Of a stretch of DNA of 64,000 bases, positions 15,532 through 25,072 are shown piece after piece. Position 1 is the stretch's first letter, and every line of letters starts with the position of its first letter. A program made the translations under genes and the position numbers. Location of the stretch: NCBI GenBank assembly GCA_020073385.1, contig JAIQFH010000019.1:1-64000 (forward strand), given 5' to 3'. The notes under the pieces were generated by a model that did no database searches, was not told where the DNA came from, and was given only the letters and a program-made list of their open reading frames with translations. This DNA is from Terriglobia bacterium. GTDB taxonomy: Bacteria > Acidobacteriota > Terriglobia > Terriglobales > Acidobacteriaceae.

Positions 15532-18500
15532 ATGAAATCCTCTCGTGTTCTCTTGGGAACGTTGCTAGTCATGATGTTTTGCGCCGCTGGGTGGGCCCAG
15601 ACAACCGGCTCGATCACCGGCACAGTGAGGGATCCATCCGGCGCAGCCATCGTCGGAGCTACCGTCGTCGTTGCCAGTCCCGAGCGCGGTATCACCCGCG
15701 AGATGGCCACCAACTCCACGGGTGACTACAACCAGTCCGGCCTGCCTGCCGGCAACTACGACATCACGGTTACTGCGAGCGGATTCAAGAAGTACCAAGC
15801 CAGAGGCGTCAAGCTTGACGTCGCCGAGAAGGCCCGGGTAGACGTCAGCCTGGAGGTTGGAACGGCGGCTACGGAAGTCATCGTGGAGGGAACTGCTGTT
15901 GCTCAGGTGGAAACGCAGTCTTCCGACCTTTCTGGCACCGTGACCGGTAAGCAAATTACCCAACTTCAACTGAATAACCGCAACTACACGTCCCTGGTCA
16001 CACTCGTCCCGGGCGTAAGTAGCGCACCCGACGCTCCAGACGAGGCTGCGGTTGGTATCTCGAACATCTTCTACACCATCAACGGTGGCCGTACCGAGTA
16101 CAACAACTGGGAACTGGACGGCGGCGACAACATGGACAACGGCAGCAACAACACGCTGAACGTTTATCCCAGCCTTGACGCCATCGCCGAGTTCAAGGTG
16201 CTTACCTCCAACTATGGCGCTCAGTACGGCCGCAACGGTTCAGGCACCATCGAGGTCGAAACCAAATCCGGAACGAAAGCCTTCCACGGAAACGCCTACG
16301 AGTTCGTCCGCAATGATTTCTTCAACGCTCAGAACTATTTCGACGATCCGTCGCACGGCGGCACAGGAGTAACGACTCCCTACAAAAAGAACGATTTCGG
16401 ATACACACTTGGAGGCCCAGTCACCATCCCTGGCGTCTACAACAAGAACAAGGAGAAGACCTTCTTCTTCTGGTCTCAGGAGTGGCGGCGCGAACGTGCG
16501 CCGCAGACGTTCAATAATGTTGTGCCGTACAGTGCGGAGCGCACCGGCGACTTCAGCGATTTGTGTCTCCCAGAACCTACCTCGGATTGTCCCATCGATC
16601 CACGTACGGGCGCCTTTTTCGACGGCAGCCAAGGTCCGCTACCCATCGATCCAGTGGCGTCGGCGCTGTTGCCGCTGATCCCCGTTGGCACCGTAGATGC
16701 GCCTGGGGCATCAGCCTTTGTTGCCAATTCGACGCTTCCGACGAGTTGGCGTGAGGAGTTGTTCAAGATCGATCACAATCTCACGTCCCACAATCGCATC
16801 ACCTTCCGCTATATTCACGACTCCTGGAGCACAGTCGAAGGAACTCCAATTTGGACGGGTTCTTCGTTCCCAACGACGCAGACCTTCTTCAACGGACCGG
16901 GCGTGAGCATGGTGGCGCGTCTGACCAGCACAATTTCGCCGACCCTGTTGAACGAATTCGTCGCCAGCTATACCACGGATCACATCTCGTTCAAGTCGCA
17001 GGGTATTTTTGCCCAGCCGTCTGGCTTCACCATGGGTTACCTCTTCCCCAACGGTGGAGCCGGCAAATTACCCGCCATCACTCTGAGCGGCGGAATCTAC
17101 GACGGAATCTTCCAGGACCCTAGCGGCCTATGGCCCGAAGGCGCTTACAATTCCAACCCGACGTACACCTATCGGGACAACATGACGAAAATCGTCGGCC
17201 GTCACAATTTGCAGTTCGGCGCTTACCTGGCAGCCGCCCAGAAGAATGAGCTGAGCAGCCTGCAGGTGAACAGCTCTCTGACGTTTGACACCGGTAACTC
17301 AGTTGTTAGCAGCGGCAATGCCTTCGCGGACCTGCTTCTGGGGAACATCGCAAATTTCACACAAGGCAGCAACCAGATCAAGTTCTACAATCGCTACAAG
17401 ATCATCGAGCCCTATTTCCAGGATGATTGGAGAATCACCGATCGCCTCACCTTGAACCTGGGGCTGCGTATCAGCCTCATGGGGACCTACCGTGATCGCT
17501 ACAAGCACACCTACAATTGGGATCCCGCTGTTTACAGCGCGGCCGATGCGCCGGTGATTTGTCCGCCAAGCGGGGTTGGGCCCGACGGAGAGACTCCCTG
17601 CACGCCGGACGCGCTTGCCACCGACGCTTCGGGAGCGATCATCGGAAATCCGTACGACGGACTGGTTCAATGTGGCGTAGGGGGCGTTCCCGTAGGTTGC
17701 TCCAGTGGGCACCTCTTCAATCCCGCTCCGCGCGTCGGTTTCGCGTGGGATCCTTTTGGGAACGGCAGGACTGCCATCCGCGGTGGCTATGGCATCTTCT
17801 TCGAGCACACTAACGGAAACGAAGCCAACACCGAGGGTATGGAAGGTCAGTCGACGCCTTTGATTCAAACTGCGAGCCAAGACAACATCGCTGGCTATGC
17901 GAACATTGGCGGTGGAGCCCTAGCTCCCTCGTTCCCCTTCAGCTTCACTTCCATCCCCAAAAAGGTGGTCTGGCCCTACATGCAACAATGGCACTTGGAC
18001 GTGCAGCGCGAACTGCCCAGCAATATTGTGGCTTCTGTCTCCTACGTGGGCAGCAAGGGTACGCATCTCGGGCGGCAACGCGATTTGAACCAGTTGCATC
18101 CGACCCCCGCCTCGGAGAATCCATACAAACCGGGTGAGATAATCAATGGAATAGACCCCTCAACAAACCAGCCGCATGATGACTGCGGTACCTTCACCAC
18201 GCCGAGCGGCGTTGCCATTACTGGTCAGGCAGCCATAAATCTTCAGGTGGCCTGCGGCGCGGACGCGAACCCGTTCCGTCCCTACTATGGTCTCCGCAAC
18301 ATTACTCGCCTGGAGAGTGCAGCATCATCGATCTACAACGCCCTTCAGTTTTCGGCGCGCAAGACCGTTGGAACTCTGAGCCTCAGCTTGGCGTACACCT
18401 ATAGTCACTCGATCGATGACTCCTCGGATCGATATAACGGTGACTTCGTCAACTCTTACGATCCCTCGTCAGCCAGGGCAACTTCCAGCTTTGACCGCCG

Positions 18501-19053
18501 GCACGTGCTGAATATCAGTTACGTTTACGACCTGCCGTTCTTTAAGAAGCCCGGTCTGACCCACACGGCTCTGGGTGGCTGGCAGTGGTCGGGCATTGTT
18601 GCCTACTCCACCGGCAACCCGCTCAACGTCACCAACGGTACAGATATCGGCGATAACGCCGGCGTCGGTAATGGAGTGGGAACGGGCTCGTACCCTGATC
18701 TGGTTGGAAATCCGCGAGCGAACGTCCCGCCTCCCAGCCAGGTCACATCACCCGCGTACGCAGGCTACTTCTACAATCCTGCGGCTTACGCAGTGCCAAC
18801 AGGGCTCACTTTCGGAAACGTCGGCCGAAATTCGTTAGTCAATCCCAGCCGCACCAACTTTGACATGGCGCTGTTCAAGCATTTTGATATCCGGGAAAAC
18901 GCGGCTTTCGAGTTCCGATTCGAGGCTTTCAACGTCTTCAACCACACGCAGTGGAATCCTGGTTCAGGAAACTTTGGAGGCGGAGACTTCTTCCAGATCT
19001 CTTCCGCGCACATTCCTCGCATTCTGCAACTCGGCGCGAAGTTCATCTTCTAA
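15532..19053 (+). CDS. TonB-dependent receptor (Oar-like) with carboxypeptidase-regulatory-like domain
   Basis: 1173 residues from the ATG at 15532, which gives a clean signal peptide (MKSSRVLLGTLLVMMFCAA, then GWAQ) and has GGGGAG upstream. Residues about 25-110 form a carboxypeptidase-regulatory-like fold (GSITGTVRDPSGAAIVGATV). About 120-230 resemble a plug domain (NRNYTSLVTLVPGVSS and EFKVLTSNYGAQYGRNGSGT). The rest is a beta-barrel ending in LGAKFIF, an aromatic-terminated last strand. This is the large acidobacterial Oar/SusC-like class, which imports polymers or glycans across the outer membrane. The LacI gene upstream suggests a sugar-derived substrate. A strong terminator follows. 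Confidence 0.92.
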   Translation: MKSSRVLLGTLLVMMFCAAGWAQTTGSITGTVRDPSGAAIVGATVVVASPERGITREMATNSTGDYNQSGLPAGNYDITVTASGFKKYQARGVKLDVAEKARVDVSLEVGTAATEVIVEGTAVAQVETQSSDLSGTVTGKQITQLQLNNRNYTSLVTLVPGVSSAPDAPDEAAVGISNIFYTINGGRTEYNNWELDGGDNMDNGSNNTLNVYPSLDAIAEFKVLTSNYGAQYGRNGSGTIEVETKSGTKAFHGNAYEFVRNDFFNAQNYFDDPSHGGTGVTTPYKKNDFGYTLGGPVTIPGVYNKNKEKTFFFWSQEWRRERAPQTFNNVVPYSAERTGDFSDLCLPEPTSDCPIDPRTGAFFDGSQGPLPIDPVASALLPLIPVGTVDAPGASAFVANSTLPTSWREELFKIDHNLTSHNRITFRYIHDSWSTVEGTPIWTGSSFPTTQTFFNGPGVSMVARLTSTISPTLLNEFVASYTTDHISFKSQGIFAQPSGFTMGYLFPNGGAGKLPAITLSGGIYDGIFQDPSGLWPEGAYNSNPTYTYRDNMTKIVGRHNLQFGAYLAAAQKNELSSLQVNSSLTFDTGNSVVSSGNAFADLLLGNIANFTQGSNQIKFYNRYKIIEPYFQDDWRITDRLTLNLGLRISLMGTYRDRYKHTYNWDPAVYSAADAPVICPPSGVGPDGETPCTPDALATDASGAIIGNPYDGLVQCGVGGVPVGCSSGHLFNPAPRVGFAWDPFGNGRTAIRGGYGIFFEHTNGNEANTEGMEGQSTPLIQTASQDNIAGYANIGGGALAPSFPFSFTSIPKKVVWPYMQQWHLDVQRELPSNIVASVSYVGSKGTHLGRQRDLNQLHPTPASENPYKPGEIINGIDPSTNQPHDDCGTFTTPSGVAITGQAAINLQVACGADANPFRPYYGLRNITRLESAASSIYNALQFSARKTVGTLSLSLAYTYSHSIDDSSDRYNGDFVNSYDPSSARATSSFDRRHVLNISYVYDLPFFKKPGLTHTALGGWQWSGIVAYSTGNPLNVTNGTDIGDNAGVGNGVGTGSYPDLVGNPRANVPPPSQVTSPAYAGYFYNPAAYAVPTGLTFGNVGRNSLVNPSRTNFDMALFKHFDIRENAAFEFRFEAFNVFNHTQWNPGSGNFGGGDFFQISSAHIPRILQLGAKFIF

Positions 19054-19070
19054 CCGCCAAGACCGGAAGA

Positions 19071-19103
19071 AAACCCGGCCTCGCAAGAGGCCGGGTTTCT
19101 TTT
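19071..19103 (+). terminator. Rho-independent terminator of the TonB-receptor gene
   Basis: AAACCCGGCCTC pairs with GAGGCCGGGTTT around a GCAA tetraloop, followed by CTTTTTC, starting 18 bases after the stop codon. Confidence 0.92.
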
Positions 19104-19168
19104 TCCCGCGTCGATGACTGAAATGGCTAACGCGCGGTAGCTGCGTATGCAAAGGTGCATCCGCCCTT

Positions 19169-19501
19169 CTACGGATTCAGTTCAGTCCTCAGCCGCTTCG
19201 ATAGCTTCTCGATCTCTTTCAATTTCTGGATGGTGTCCTTCGGCAGCGTGCCTCGGCTGATATTGGCTACATCGGACGGAATGGTCTGAGCGGTGCGAGC
19301 CAGTTCGTCGGCATCCCGCTGCAGTTTCACTGGATCGACGCGGCGCTGCAACTTGCGCTCGTTCGGAGCCGTCTTCCCGTGATCCGGGTCCAGGGGCGGC
19401 GGCGGCGGGGGCACCCCAGGTATATAAACGTCCTTCATCTGAGCACCGGTGGAAAGCACGCAGACGAGCAGGATGGTCGATAGAAATGCGGGCTTGGTCA
19501 T
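19169..19501 (-). CDS. Small exported proline-rich protein
   Basis: 110 residues with a signal peptide (MTKPAFLSTILLVCVLSTG, then AQ), a short polyproline stretch (PGVPPPPPPLDPDHG at about 29-43), and a helical, charged C-terminal half (DADELARTAQTIPSD and IQKLKEIEKLSKRLRTEL). GGAGG lies seven bases before the ATG. Family and function unknown; likely periplasmic. Confidence 0.75.
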   Translation of the reverse strand: MTKPAFLSTILLVCVLSTGAQMKDVYIPGVPPPPPPLDPDHGKTAPNERKLQRRVDPVKLQRDADELARTAQTIPSDVANISRGTLPKDTIQKLKEIEKLSKRLRTELNP

Positions 19502-19748
19502 GGAGCGCCTCCGGACCGCAAAGGCGGATTTGTGGGTTCATTTTACTCTTGCCTGTCCCCCAGAAGGTTCGCGCGCCTGCGATGCTCGGCGTGCCCTGCA
19601 GCCGGTGATCAGATCGTTTTTCCACATCCCGATGTGACATCTGACCTTGCCTTCCACAGGAAGCATGAGCCATCATTATCGAGGCCGAGACGGTGCGGTG
19701 AGGGCGCATTCTGTCCCGTTCTGGAACTGCGCCACAAGGGAGTGCTGG

Positions 19749-19858
19749 CTAAGTTCTTTGATACGAAGATTTTGCCCGCAAGTGATTGTGCCCCACGATT
19801 TTATTCGGCATTTTCCGCTAACTCCTTGATGGCAAAGATTCAGGGGGGAGGGGTACCC
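19749..19858. repeat. Degenerate tandem units plus a G-rich/KpnI-like end
   Basis: Roughly 30-base units share CTAAGTTCTTTGAT-CGAAGATTTTGCC, then a diverged unit (CACGATTTTATTC), then CTAACTCCTTGATGGCAAAGATT, ending in GGGGGGAGGGGTACCC. There is no coding potential. The 427-base gap between the small secreted protein and the PLP enzyme otherwise appears empty. Confidence 0.45.
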
Positions 19859-19928
19859 ATCTGACTCGCATGCCAGTCCCATTTTGGGAGAGGCGCTCGC
19901 GAGATTTTTTTGAAGTAAGCGTCAACGG

Positions 19929-21143
19929 CTACGAGCGGGGACCCGATCCCACAGGGACTCTGACGCGGCTATTCACCGCTTCCAGCGCCCGCTCCAGATC
20001 CTCAATCTGATCTTCTACGGCTTCGATCCCAACCGACAGCCGAACCATCTGCTCCGTCACGCCCATCTGCGCCCGCTGCTCGGCCGAGATCATCGCATGT
20101 GAAGTCAGCACCGGGATCGAAACCAGCGACTCAACTCCACCCAAACTCGTTGCCAGTGTGAACAGTTTCATCGCCTCGCTTACCCGCCGCGCATCATCGC
20201 CCGAGCCATCAACCTCAAACGTCACCATGCCGCTGCCGCCCGACATCTGCTGGCGGGCAATCGCGTACTGCGGATGGCTTTTCAGAAACGGATAATGCAC
20301 ACGCCGCACCTTCGCGTGCTGCTCCAGGAATCCGGCTACGCGCAGCGCGTTGTCGTTCTGCCGCGCCACGCGCACCGCTAGTGTTTTCAATCCGCGGATC
20401 AGCAACCACGCCGCATGCGGATCCATGCAGTTACCCAGCGTTTTGCGACTCTCGCCAACTTGCTCGATCAAGTCGCGCCGCCCGCTGATCACTCCGCAAG
20501 TCAGGTCCGCGTGTCCACTCAGATATTTCGTGCCCGAATGCATAACCAGGTCAATTCCGTACTCCGCCGGATGCTGATTGATCGGCGTGCCAAAGGTGCT
20601 GTCGATCATGCTGATCAGCCCGTGCTGCCTGGCGAGCGCCGCCGTCTTCTCCATATCGACAATGCGCAGTGCCGGATTCGTCGGCGATTCCAGATACAAC
20701 AGCTTCGTATTGGGACGAATGGCTCGTGAATGCTGCTCGTATTCGGTCGTATCGACCAATGTGGTCTCGATCCCGAGTCTCGGCAGCCATTCGGAGAAGA
20801 ACTTCGTCACACCACCATAGAGGTCGCGCTGCGCGACGATGTGATCCCCTGCTTTCAGCAACGAAAGAATCGTCGTGGTGATCGCTCCCATTCCGGAGGC
20901 AAACACCAGCGCAGCCTCGGTGCCTTCCAGCGCTGTAACGGTCTGCTCGGCAAGCGTGATCGTCGGATTTCCCCAGCGCGTGTAGTAGCGGTCCGTCGTG
21001 GTTACGCGGATCTGTTCTTCGTTGTCGGCGACCTCGAATGTCGAGGTCTGATAGATCTCTGGCGCGACCGGCCCATTCTTCTTCTGCAGGTCCGACGCCC
21101 CGCGCACAGCCGCAGTCTCAGCACGACGCCTACGCTGTTTCAT
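19929..21143 (-). CDS. Cys/Met-metabolism PLP-dependent enzyme (cystathionine gamma-synthase/lyase family)
   Basis: 404 residues from the ATG at 21141-21143, preceded by GAGGAA; a TTG six codons upstream is unlikely. Fold-type-I PLP enzyme of the Cys_Met_Meta_PP family: YYTRWGNPTI (about 53-62), SGMGAI (83-88), DLYGG (107-111), and the Schiff-base lysine in SGTKYLSGHAD (Lys206). Members catalyse gamma- or beta-replacement or elimination on homoserine esters, cystathionine, homocysteine or methionine; the sequence does not let me choose between synthase and lyase. Transcribed away from the neighbouring SDR operon. Confidence 0.88.
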   Translation of the reverse strand: MKQRRRRAETAAVRGASDLQKKNGPVAPEIYQTSTFEVADNEEQIRVTTTDRYYTRWGNPTITLAEQTVTALEGTEAALVFASGMGAITTTILSLLKAGDHIVAQRDLYGGVTKFFSEWLPRLGIETTLVDTTEYEQHSRAIRPNTKLLYLESPTNPALRIVDMEKTAALARQHGLISMIDSTFGTPINQHPAEYGIDLVMHSGTKYLSGHADLTCGVISGRRDLIEQVGESRKTLGNCMDPHAAWLLIRGLKTLAVRVARQNDNALRVAGFLEQHAKVRRVHYPFLKSHPQYAIARQQMSGGSGMVTFEVDGSGDDARRVSEAMKLFTLATSLGGVESLVSIPVLTSHAMISAEQRAQMGVTEQMVRLSVGIEAVEDQIEDLERALEAVNSRVRVPVGSGPRS

Positions 21144-21293
21144 AGATTCCTCTGACGTCAAGACTAATGGCGTGATTCGAGCGCTGCAAGCAAAGCCTCT
21201 GTGAGCCTCTGCCTGCCCTGAGCGAAGTCGAAGGGTGTCCTCTGTGGTTCAAGCTTTTCCTGCCACCATTTATAATGCCAAATTCACTCCGCC

Positions 21294-22082
21294 ATGGACT
21301 TGGGGATCAAAGGTCGTGTAGCGCTGGTGGCGGCGTCCAGTCAGGGCATCGGACTGGCCACCGCCGAAGCGTTTGCCGCCGAAGGCTGCCGCGTCGCGAT
21401 GTGCGCCCGCAACGACCGCACACTGCAAGCCGCCGCTGAAAAGATTCGCAGGCAGCACTCGGCCGAAGTCTACGCCGAAGCCTTCGACGTGACTGATCCC
21501 GCAGCCGTGTCGCGCTTCGTCGCCGCGGTGGCAAGCAAGTTCGGCAGCGTCGATATCTGCGTGACCAATGCGGGCGGTCCGCCCGCCAAGGGATTCTTAA
21601 CCGCATTGCTCGAAGACTGGAAGAAGGCGATCGATGCCAACTTTCTGAGCAGCGTGTATTTCGCCCACGAAGTGATCCCGCACATGCAGCGCAAGAAGTG
21701 GGGACGCATCATTACGATCACGTCGATCACGACCAAGCAGCCGGTCACCGATCTGGTGCTGTCGAATGCTGTCCGCGCCGCCGTCGTCGGTCTGGTGAAG
21801 AGCCTGGCGAACGAGTTCGGGAAAGACGGAATCCTGGTCAATAACGTTGGTCCGGGATTCACCGCGACCGATCGATTGAAGGAGCTGGCGAAAGCCCGCG
21901 CTGCAACGACAGGTAAGTCGGAGCAAGAATTTCTCGATGCATGGGCCGCCGACGCTCCGGTGAAACGCTTAGGCGATCCTCGCGAAGTGGCGGAGACAAT
22001 TGTCTGGCTGGCATCGGAGCGCGCGTCCTACGTCACGGGGCAAACGGTGTTGGTCGACGGAGGAATGTATAAAGGGTTGTGA
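21294..22082 (+). CDS. SDR-superfamily protein with non-canonical active site
   Basis: 262 residues with a Rossmann fold resembling 3-oxoacyl-ACP reductases (ASSQGIGLATAEAFA at 14-28, TNAGGPP at 91-97, and a C-terminal SYVTGQTVLVDGGMYKG). The usual Tyr-x3-Lys pair is missing: aligning LSNAVRAAVVGLVKSLA to the FabG segment places Ser157 and Arg161 at those positions, while the catalytic Ser144 region (ITSI) is kept. This matches the atypical BKR-like SDR subgroup rather than true FabG. It heads the + strand amino-acid cluster; substrate unknown. Confidence 0.85.
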   Translation: MDLGIKGRVALVAASSQGIGLATAEAFAAEGCRVAMCARNDRTLQAAAEKIRRQHSAEVYAEAFDVTDPAAVSRFVAAVASKFGSVDICVTNAGGPPAKGFLTALLEDWKKAIDANFLSSVYFAHEVIPHMQRKKWGRIITITSITTKQPVTDLVLSNAVRAAVVGLVKSLANEFGKDGILVNNVGPGFTATDRLKELAKARAATTGKSEQEFLDAWAADAPVKRLGDPREVAETIVWLASERASYVTGQTVLVDGGMYKGL

Positions 22083-22083
22083 A

Positions 22084-22171
22084 GAGCAAAGAGCAATGAG
22101 CGATGAGCAGTGAGCAAGCCGGCTGGTTGCGCCGATTGCTCATAGCTCAATGCTCATAGCTCATTGCTCTA
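22084..22171. repeat. Inverted and direct repeats of GAGCAATGAGC type
   Basis: Left: AGAGCAATGAGC, GATGAGCAGTGAGC; right: GCTCATAGCTCAATGCTC, ATAGCTCATTGCTCT. The two sides pair into a long imperfect hairpin in the gap before the aminotransferase gene; an octamer-like TGAGCAAT/ATTGCTCA recurs. REP-like and non-coding. Confidence 0.6.
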
Positions 22172-22180
22172 GGGAGATTC

Positions 22181-23365
22181 ATGCGATCGATAGCATCACG
22201 AATGTCAGTTATGAGTGGCGAAGGCGCGCTGTCGGTCTTTGCGCGCGCCAAGGAGCTTGAGGCGCAGGGCCGCTCGATCATTCATCTTGAGCTTGGTGAA
22301 CCCGATTTCCATCCTGGACAGTCGGTGATCGATTCGGCCGCACGAGCGCTGGCCGAGGGAAAGGATCGCTATTGCAACGTGATCGGAGTTCCTGCATTGC
22401 GTCAGAAAATTGCCGCGTATCTGGCCCGCACGCGCAGCATTCAAGTCTTGCCGGACAACATTGTTATTGCTCCCGGATGCAAGATCGCGTTGTTCCAGTC
22501 CATGATGGCGCTGCTGGAACCGGGCGATGAAGTCCTTTACCCAAACCCCGGCTTCCCCGGATATCCGTCGATCTCGCTCGGTCTCGGAGCTGTCCCGGTA
22601 CCTTACACGCTCTCGGCGCGGAATCAACTTCAGCCCGATCCAGACGAAGTTGCTTCGAAGATCACTCGGCGGACGCGCATGCTGCTCACGAACTCTCCGG
22701 GCAATCCGACGGGAACCGTCTACACCGACGCCGTGCAACGCGCGCTCGCAGAACTCGCAGTGAAGCACGATTTGTGGGTGCTCTCGGACGAGATTTATGC
22801 GCGCATCATCTACGGCGGGGAATATCTCTCGATGCTGCGATATCCCGGCATGGCTGAGCGAACGCTGATCATCGACGGATTCTCGAAGAGCTTTGCCATG
22901 ACAGGATGGCGGCTCGGTTACACGGTCGCTCCGCCCGAAGTCGTACCCGCGCTGAGCCTGATGGTCGTCAACACCTACACATGTGTTGCGGAGTTCACGC
23001 AGTACGCGGCGATCGAAGCGCTTCGCGATCCCGAAGGCAACACTCCGCGCATGGTCGCGGAGTTCGCGCGCCGCCGTGATCAGTTCGCGCGCGATCTGAA
23101 TCGCGTTCCCGGTTTCCGCTGCCTGCCGCCTGACGGCGCGTTCTATGCGTGGGTCGAGATTACGGGAACCGGCATCAGTGCCGAGGAGCTTTGCCGCATT
23201 CTGCTCGAGGACGCCGGTGTCGCTGCAATTCCGGGTGCAGCCTTCGGTTCTTCCGGCAAAGACTTTATCCGCTTCTCGTTCGCATCGTCGATGGCGACAT
23301 TGCAGGAAGCGGTCGAGCGTATTCAGAAAGTCTCGTCGGCGTGGCAGGCAACTGCAGTTCGGTGA
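22181..23365 (+). CDS. Class I/II PLP aminotransferase
   Basis: 394 residues, fold-type-I aminotransferase of the AspC/AlaT type. Visible motifs: ELGEPDFHP (37-45), NSPGNPTGTVY (171-181, the Asn of the PLP pocket), LSDEIYARIIY (201-211), and the PLP lysine in DGFSKSFAMTGWRLGY (Lys236); a C-terminal FIRFSFA supplies the substrate-carboxylate arginine. Substrate preference cannot be read reliably. AGGGAG precedes the ATG. It is followed after 36 bases by the amidohydrolase and is probably part of one + strand transcription unit down to thrB. Confidence 0.88.
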   Translation: MRSIASRMSVMSGEGALSVFARAKELEAQGRSIIHLELGEPDFHPGQSVIDSAARALAEGKDRYCNVIGVPALRQKIAAYLARTRSIQVLPDNIVIAPGCKIALFQSMMALLEPGDEVLYPNPGFPGYPSISLGLGAVPVPYTLSARNQLQPDPDEVASKITRRTRMLLTNSPGNPTGTVYTDAVQRALAELAVKHDLWVLSDEIYARIIYGGEYLSMLRYPGMAERTLIIDGFSKSFAMTGWRLGYTVAPPEVVPALSLMVVNTYTCVAEFTQYAAIEALRDPEGNTPRMVAEFARRRDQFARDLNRVPGFRCLPPDGAFYAWVEITGTGISAEELCRILLEDAGVAAIPGAAFGSSGKDFIRFSFASSMATLQEAVERIQKVSSAWQATAVR

Positions 23366-23401
23366 GCAGTCCCAGATTCAAAGTTGGTTCGAGGGCATCC
23401 C

Positions 23402-24733
23402 ATGCGAGAAGGAATCCGGTTTCTTGTTGTCATCTTATTGTTCACTGGCTTATGTGCGGCGCAGGCTCGCCCCTTTCCGAGTGGAGATGTGCAGCAGATC
23501 TATCAACGTCTGCTTTCACAGATCGACAAGATCCAGGCCTTCGACCATCACGCGCACCCAGGTTACGCCGACGATCCGGATGTTGACGCCATGGCTGCTC
23601 CGCCGAATGCGAGCGAGGCGTTGCGCACGCGCGACGACAATCCTGAGTTGGCAGCGGCTGCCAAGGCGTTATTCGGATATCCGTACAACGATCTTTCCCC
23701 GGAGCACGCGAAATGGCTGCTGAACAAGAAGGCCGAGTTGAAGAAGCAGCTTTCCGGCACTGCTTACTTCAATTCGATTCTCGACAAGATCAACATCGAA
23801 TCCTCGGTGGCGAATCGCGCGATGATGCCCGACTATCTCGACGCCAAGCGCTTTCCCTGGGTATTTTTCGCCGATTCGTTCATGTGGCCGTTTAATAATG
23901 AGCGCGAAACTGGACGCAATCCTGATGAGGGAGTCTTCATTCCCTTGCAGGAGAAGATGCTTCATCGCTGGATGCAGCAAGTGAACGTCACAAAGCTCCC
24001 GGCGTCATTCGCCGATTATCTGAGCTTCATCAGTCGGGTGCTCGAAGATAATTCACGGCGCGGCGGCATTGCCATGAAGTTCGAGGTAGCCTATTTCCGA
24101 CCGATGTCGTTCAGCGATCCGACAAGCTCGCAGGCTGAGGACATCTATCGCCGCTTCATCACGGGCGGGATTCCAACGGAAAAAGAGTACCGCACGTTTC
24201 AGGATTACATCTTCCGTTACCTGGTGCAGGAAGGCGGTCGACTGCACTTGCCGGTGCACATTCACACGGCGATCGGCATCGGCGACTATTTCAATCTCTC
24301 GCAGAGCAACATCATGAGCCTGGAAAGCGTGCTGCGCGATCCGCGCTATGCGTCGACGACATTCGTGATGATTCATGGCGGATATCCGCTGGAGCGCGAG
24401 GCGATCTGGCTGGCGGCGATGAAGAACGTGTACCTGGATTCTTCGTTTGGCGAGTTAGCGCAGTATCCATCGGAGTTCAAACACACGTTGAAGATGTGGC
24501 TGGAAACTTTTCCCGACAAGATCACCTTTGGCACCGACTGTTTCCCGTACAATCAGGTCTTGGGTGCGGAGGAAAGTTACTGGCTGGGCGCGTATTCGTC
24601 GCGAATCGCCTTGGCCGCTGCGTTAGCGGAGATGGTGTCTGAGGGTGAAATCACCGAGTCGCGCGCGTTGGAATTGGCCCACGCTTACCTGCATGACACG
24701 GCGGTGAAGCTGTACAACGGAAGAGTTCACTGA
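23402..24733 (+). CDS. Exported amidohydrolase-family metalloenzyme
   Basis: 443 residues from the ATG at 23402 (GAGGG upstream), giving a signal peptide (MREGIRFLVVILLFTGLC, then AAQA). The metal-binding His-x-His is in FDHHAHPG (His50 and His52); further candidate ligands are in LHLPVHIHTAIG, MIHGGYP and the Asp of FGTDCFPY. This matches the amidohydrolase-related (TIM-barrel, COG2159-like) family, which hydrolyses or decarboxylates small molecules. Export is unusual for most of the family and suggests periplasmic action. Substrate unknown; the neighbours concern amino-acid metabolism. Confidence 0.82.
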   Translation: MREGIRFLVVILLFTGLCAAQARPFPSGDVQQIYQRLLSQIDKIQAFDHHAHPGYADDPDVDAMAAPPNASEALRTRDDNPELAAAAKALFGYPYNDLSPEHAKWLLNKKAELKKQLSGTAYFNSILDKINIESSVANRAMMPDYLDAKRFPWVFFADSFMWPFNNERETGRNPDEGVFIPLQEKMLHRWMQQVNVTKLPASFADYLSFISRVLEDNSRRGGIAMKFEVAYFRPMSFSDPTSSQAEDIYRRFITGGIPTEKEYRTFQDYIFRYLVQEGGRLHLPVHIHTAIGIGDYFNLSQSNIMSLESVLRDPRYASTTFVMIHGGYPLEREAIWLAAMKNVYLDSSFGELAQYPSEFKHTLKMWLETFPDKITFGTDCFPYNQVLGAEESYWLGAYSSRIALAAALAEMVSEGEITESRALELAHAYLHDTAVKLYNGRVH

Positions 24734-24746
24734 CAGGGACTTTAAT

Positions 24747-25037
24747 ATGGCGAAGGGATACTGGATCGCATTCTACCGCTCAGTTTCGAATCCGGCTGCG
24801 CTGGCGGAATATGCCAAATTGGCGACTCCCGCGATTCAGGCCGGAGGAGGACGATTCATCGCACGCGGGACTCCCTACCGAAGGTATGAAGCGGGACTGG
24901 ACCAACGGACCGTCGTGATCGAATTCGACAGTGTGCAAGCTGCCGTCGCCACTTATGAGGGTCCTGCATACCAGGCGGCTCTGAAGGTGCTGGGAAATTC
25001 TGCGGAACGGGACCTTCGCATAATGGAAGGCAGTTGA
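24747..25037 (+). CDS. DUF1330-family protein
   Basis: 96 residues, a single ferredoxin-like alpha/beta DUF1330 domain: MAKGYWIAFYRSVSNPAAL, then GGRFIARGTPYRRYE and RTVVIEFDSVQAAVATYEGP. The family is small, cytosolic and of unknown biochemical role. It starts 13 bases after the amidohydrolase stop codon and its own stop overlaps a possible TTG start of the cupin gene, so it lies within an operon. Confidence 0.85.
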   Translation: MAKGYWIAFYRSVSNPAALAEYAKLATPAIQAGGGRFIARGTPYRRYEAGLDQRTVVIEFDSVQAAVATYEGPAYQAALKVLGNSAERDLRIMEGS

Positions 25038-25072
25038 AGACTGTCGAAAGCCAGGCGCTACACAATAAGCTT

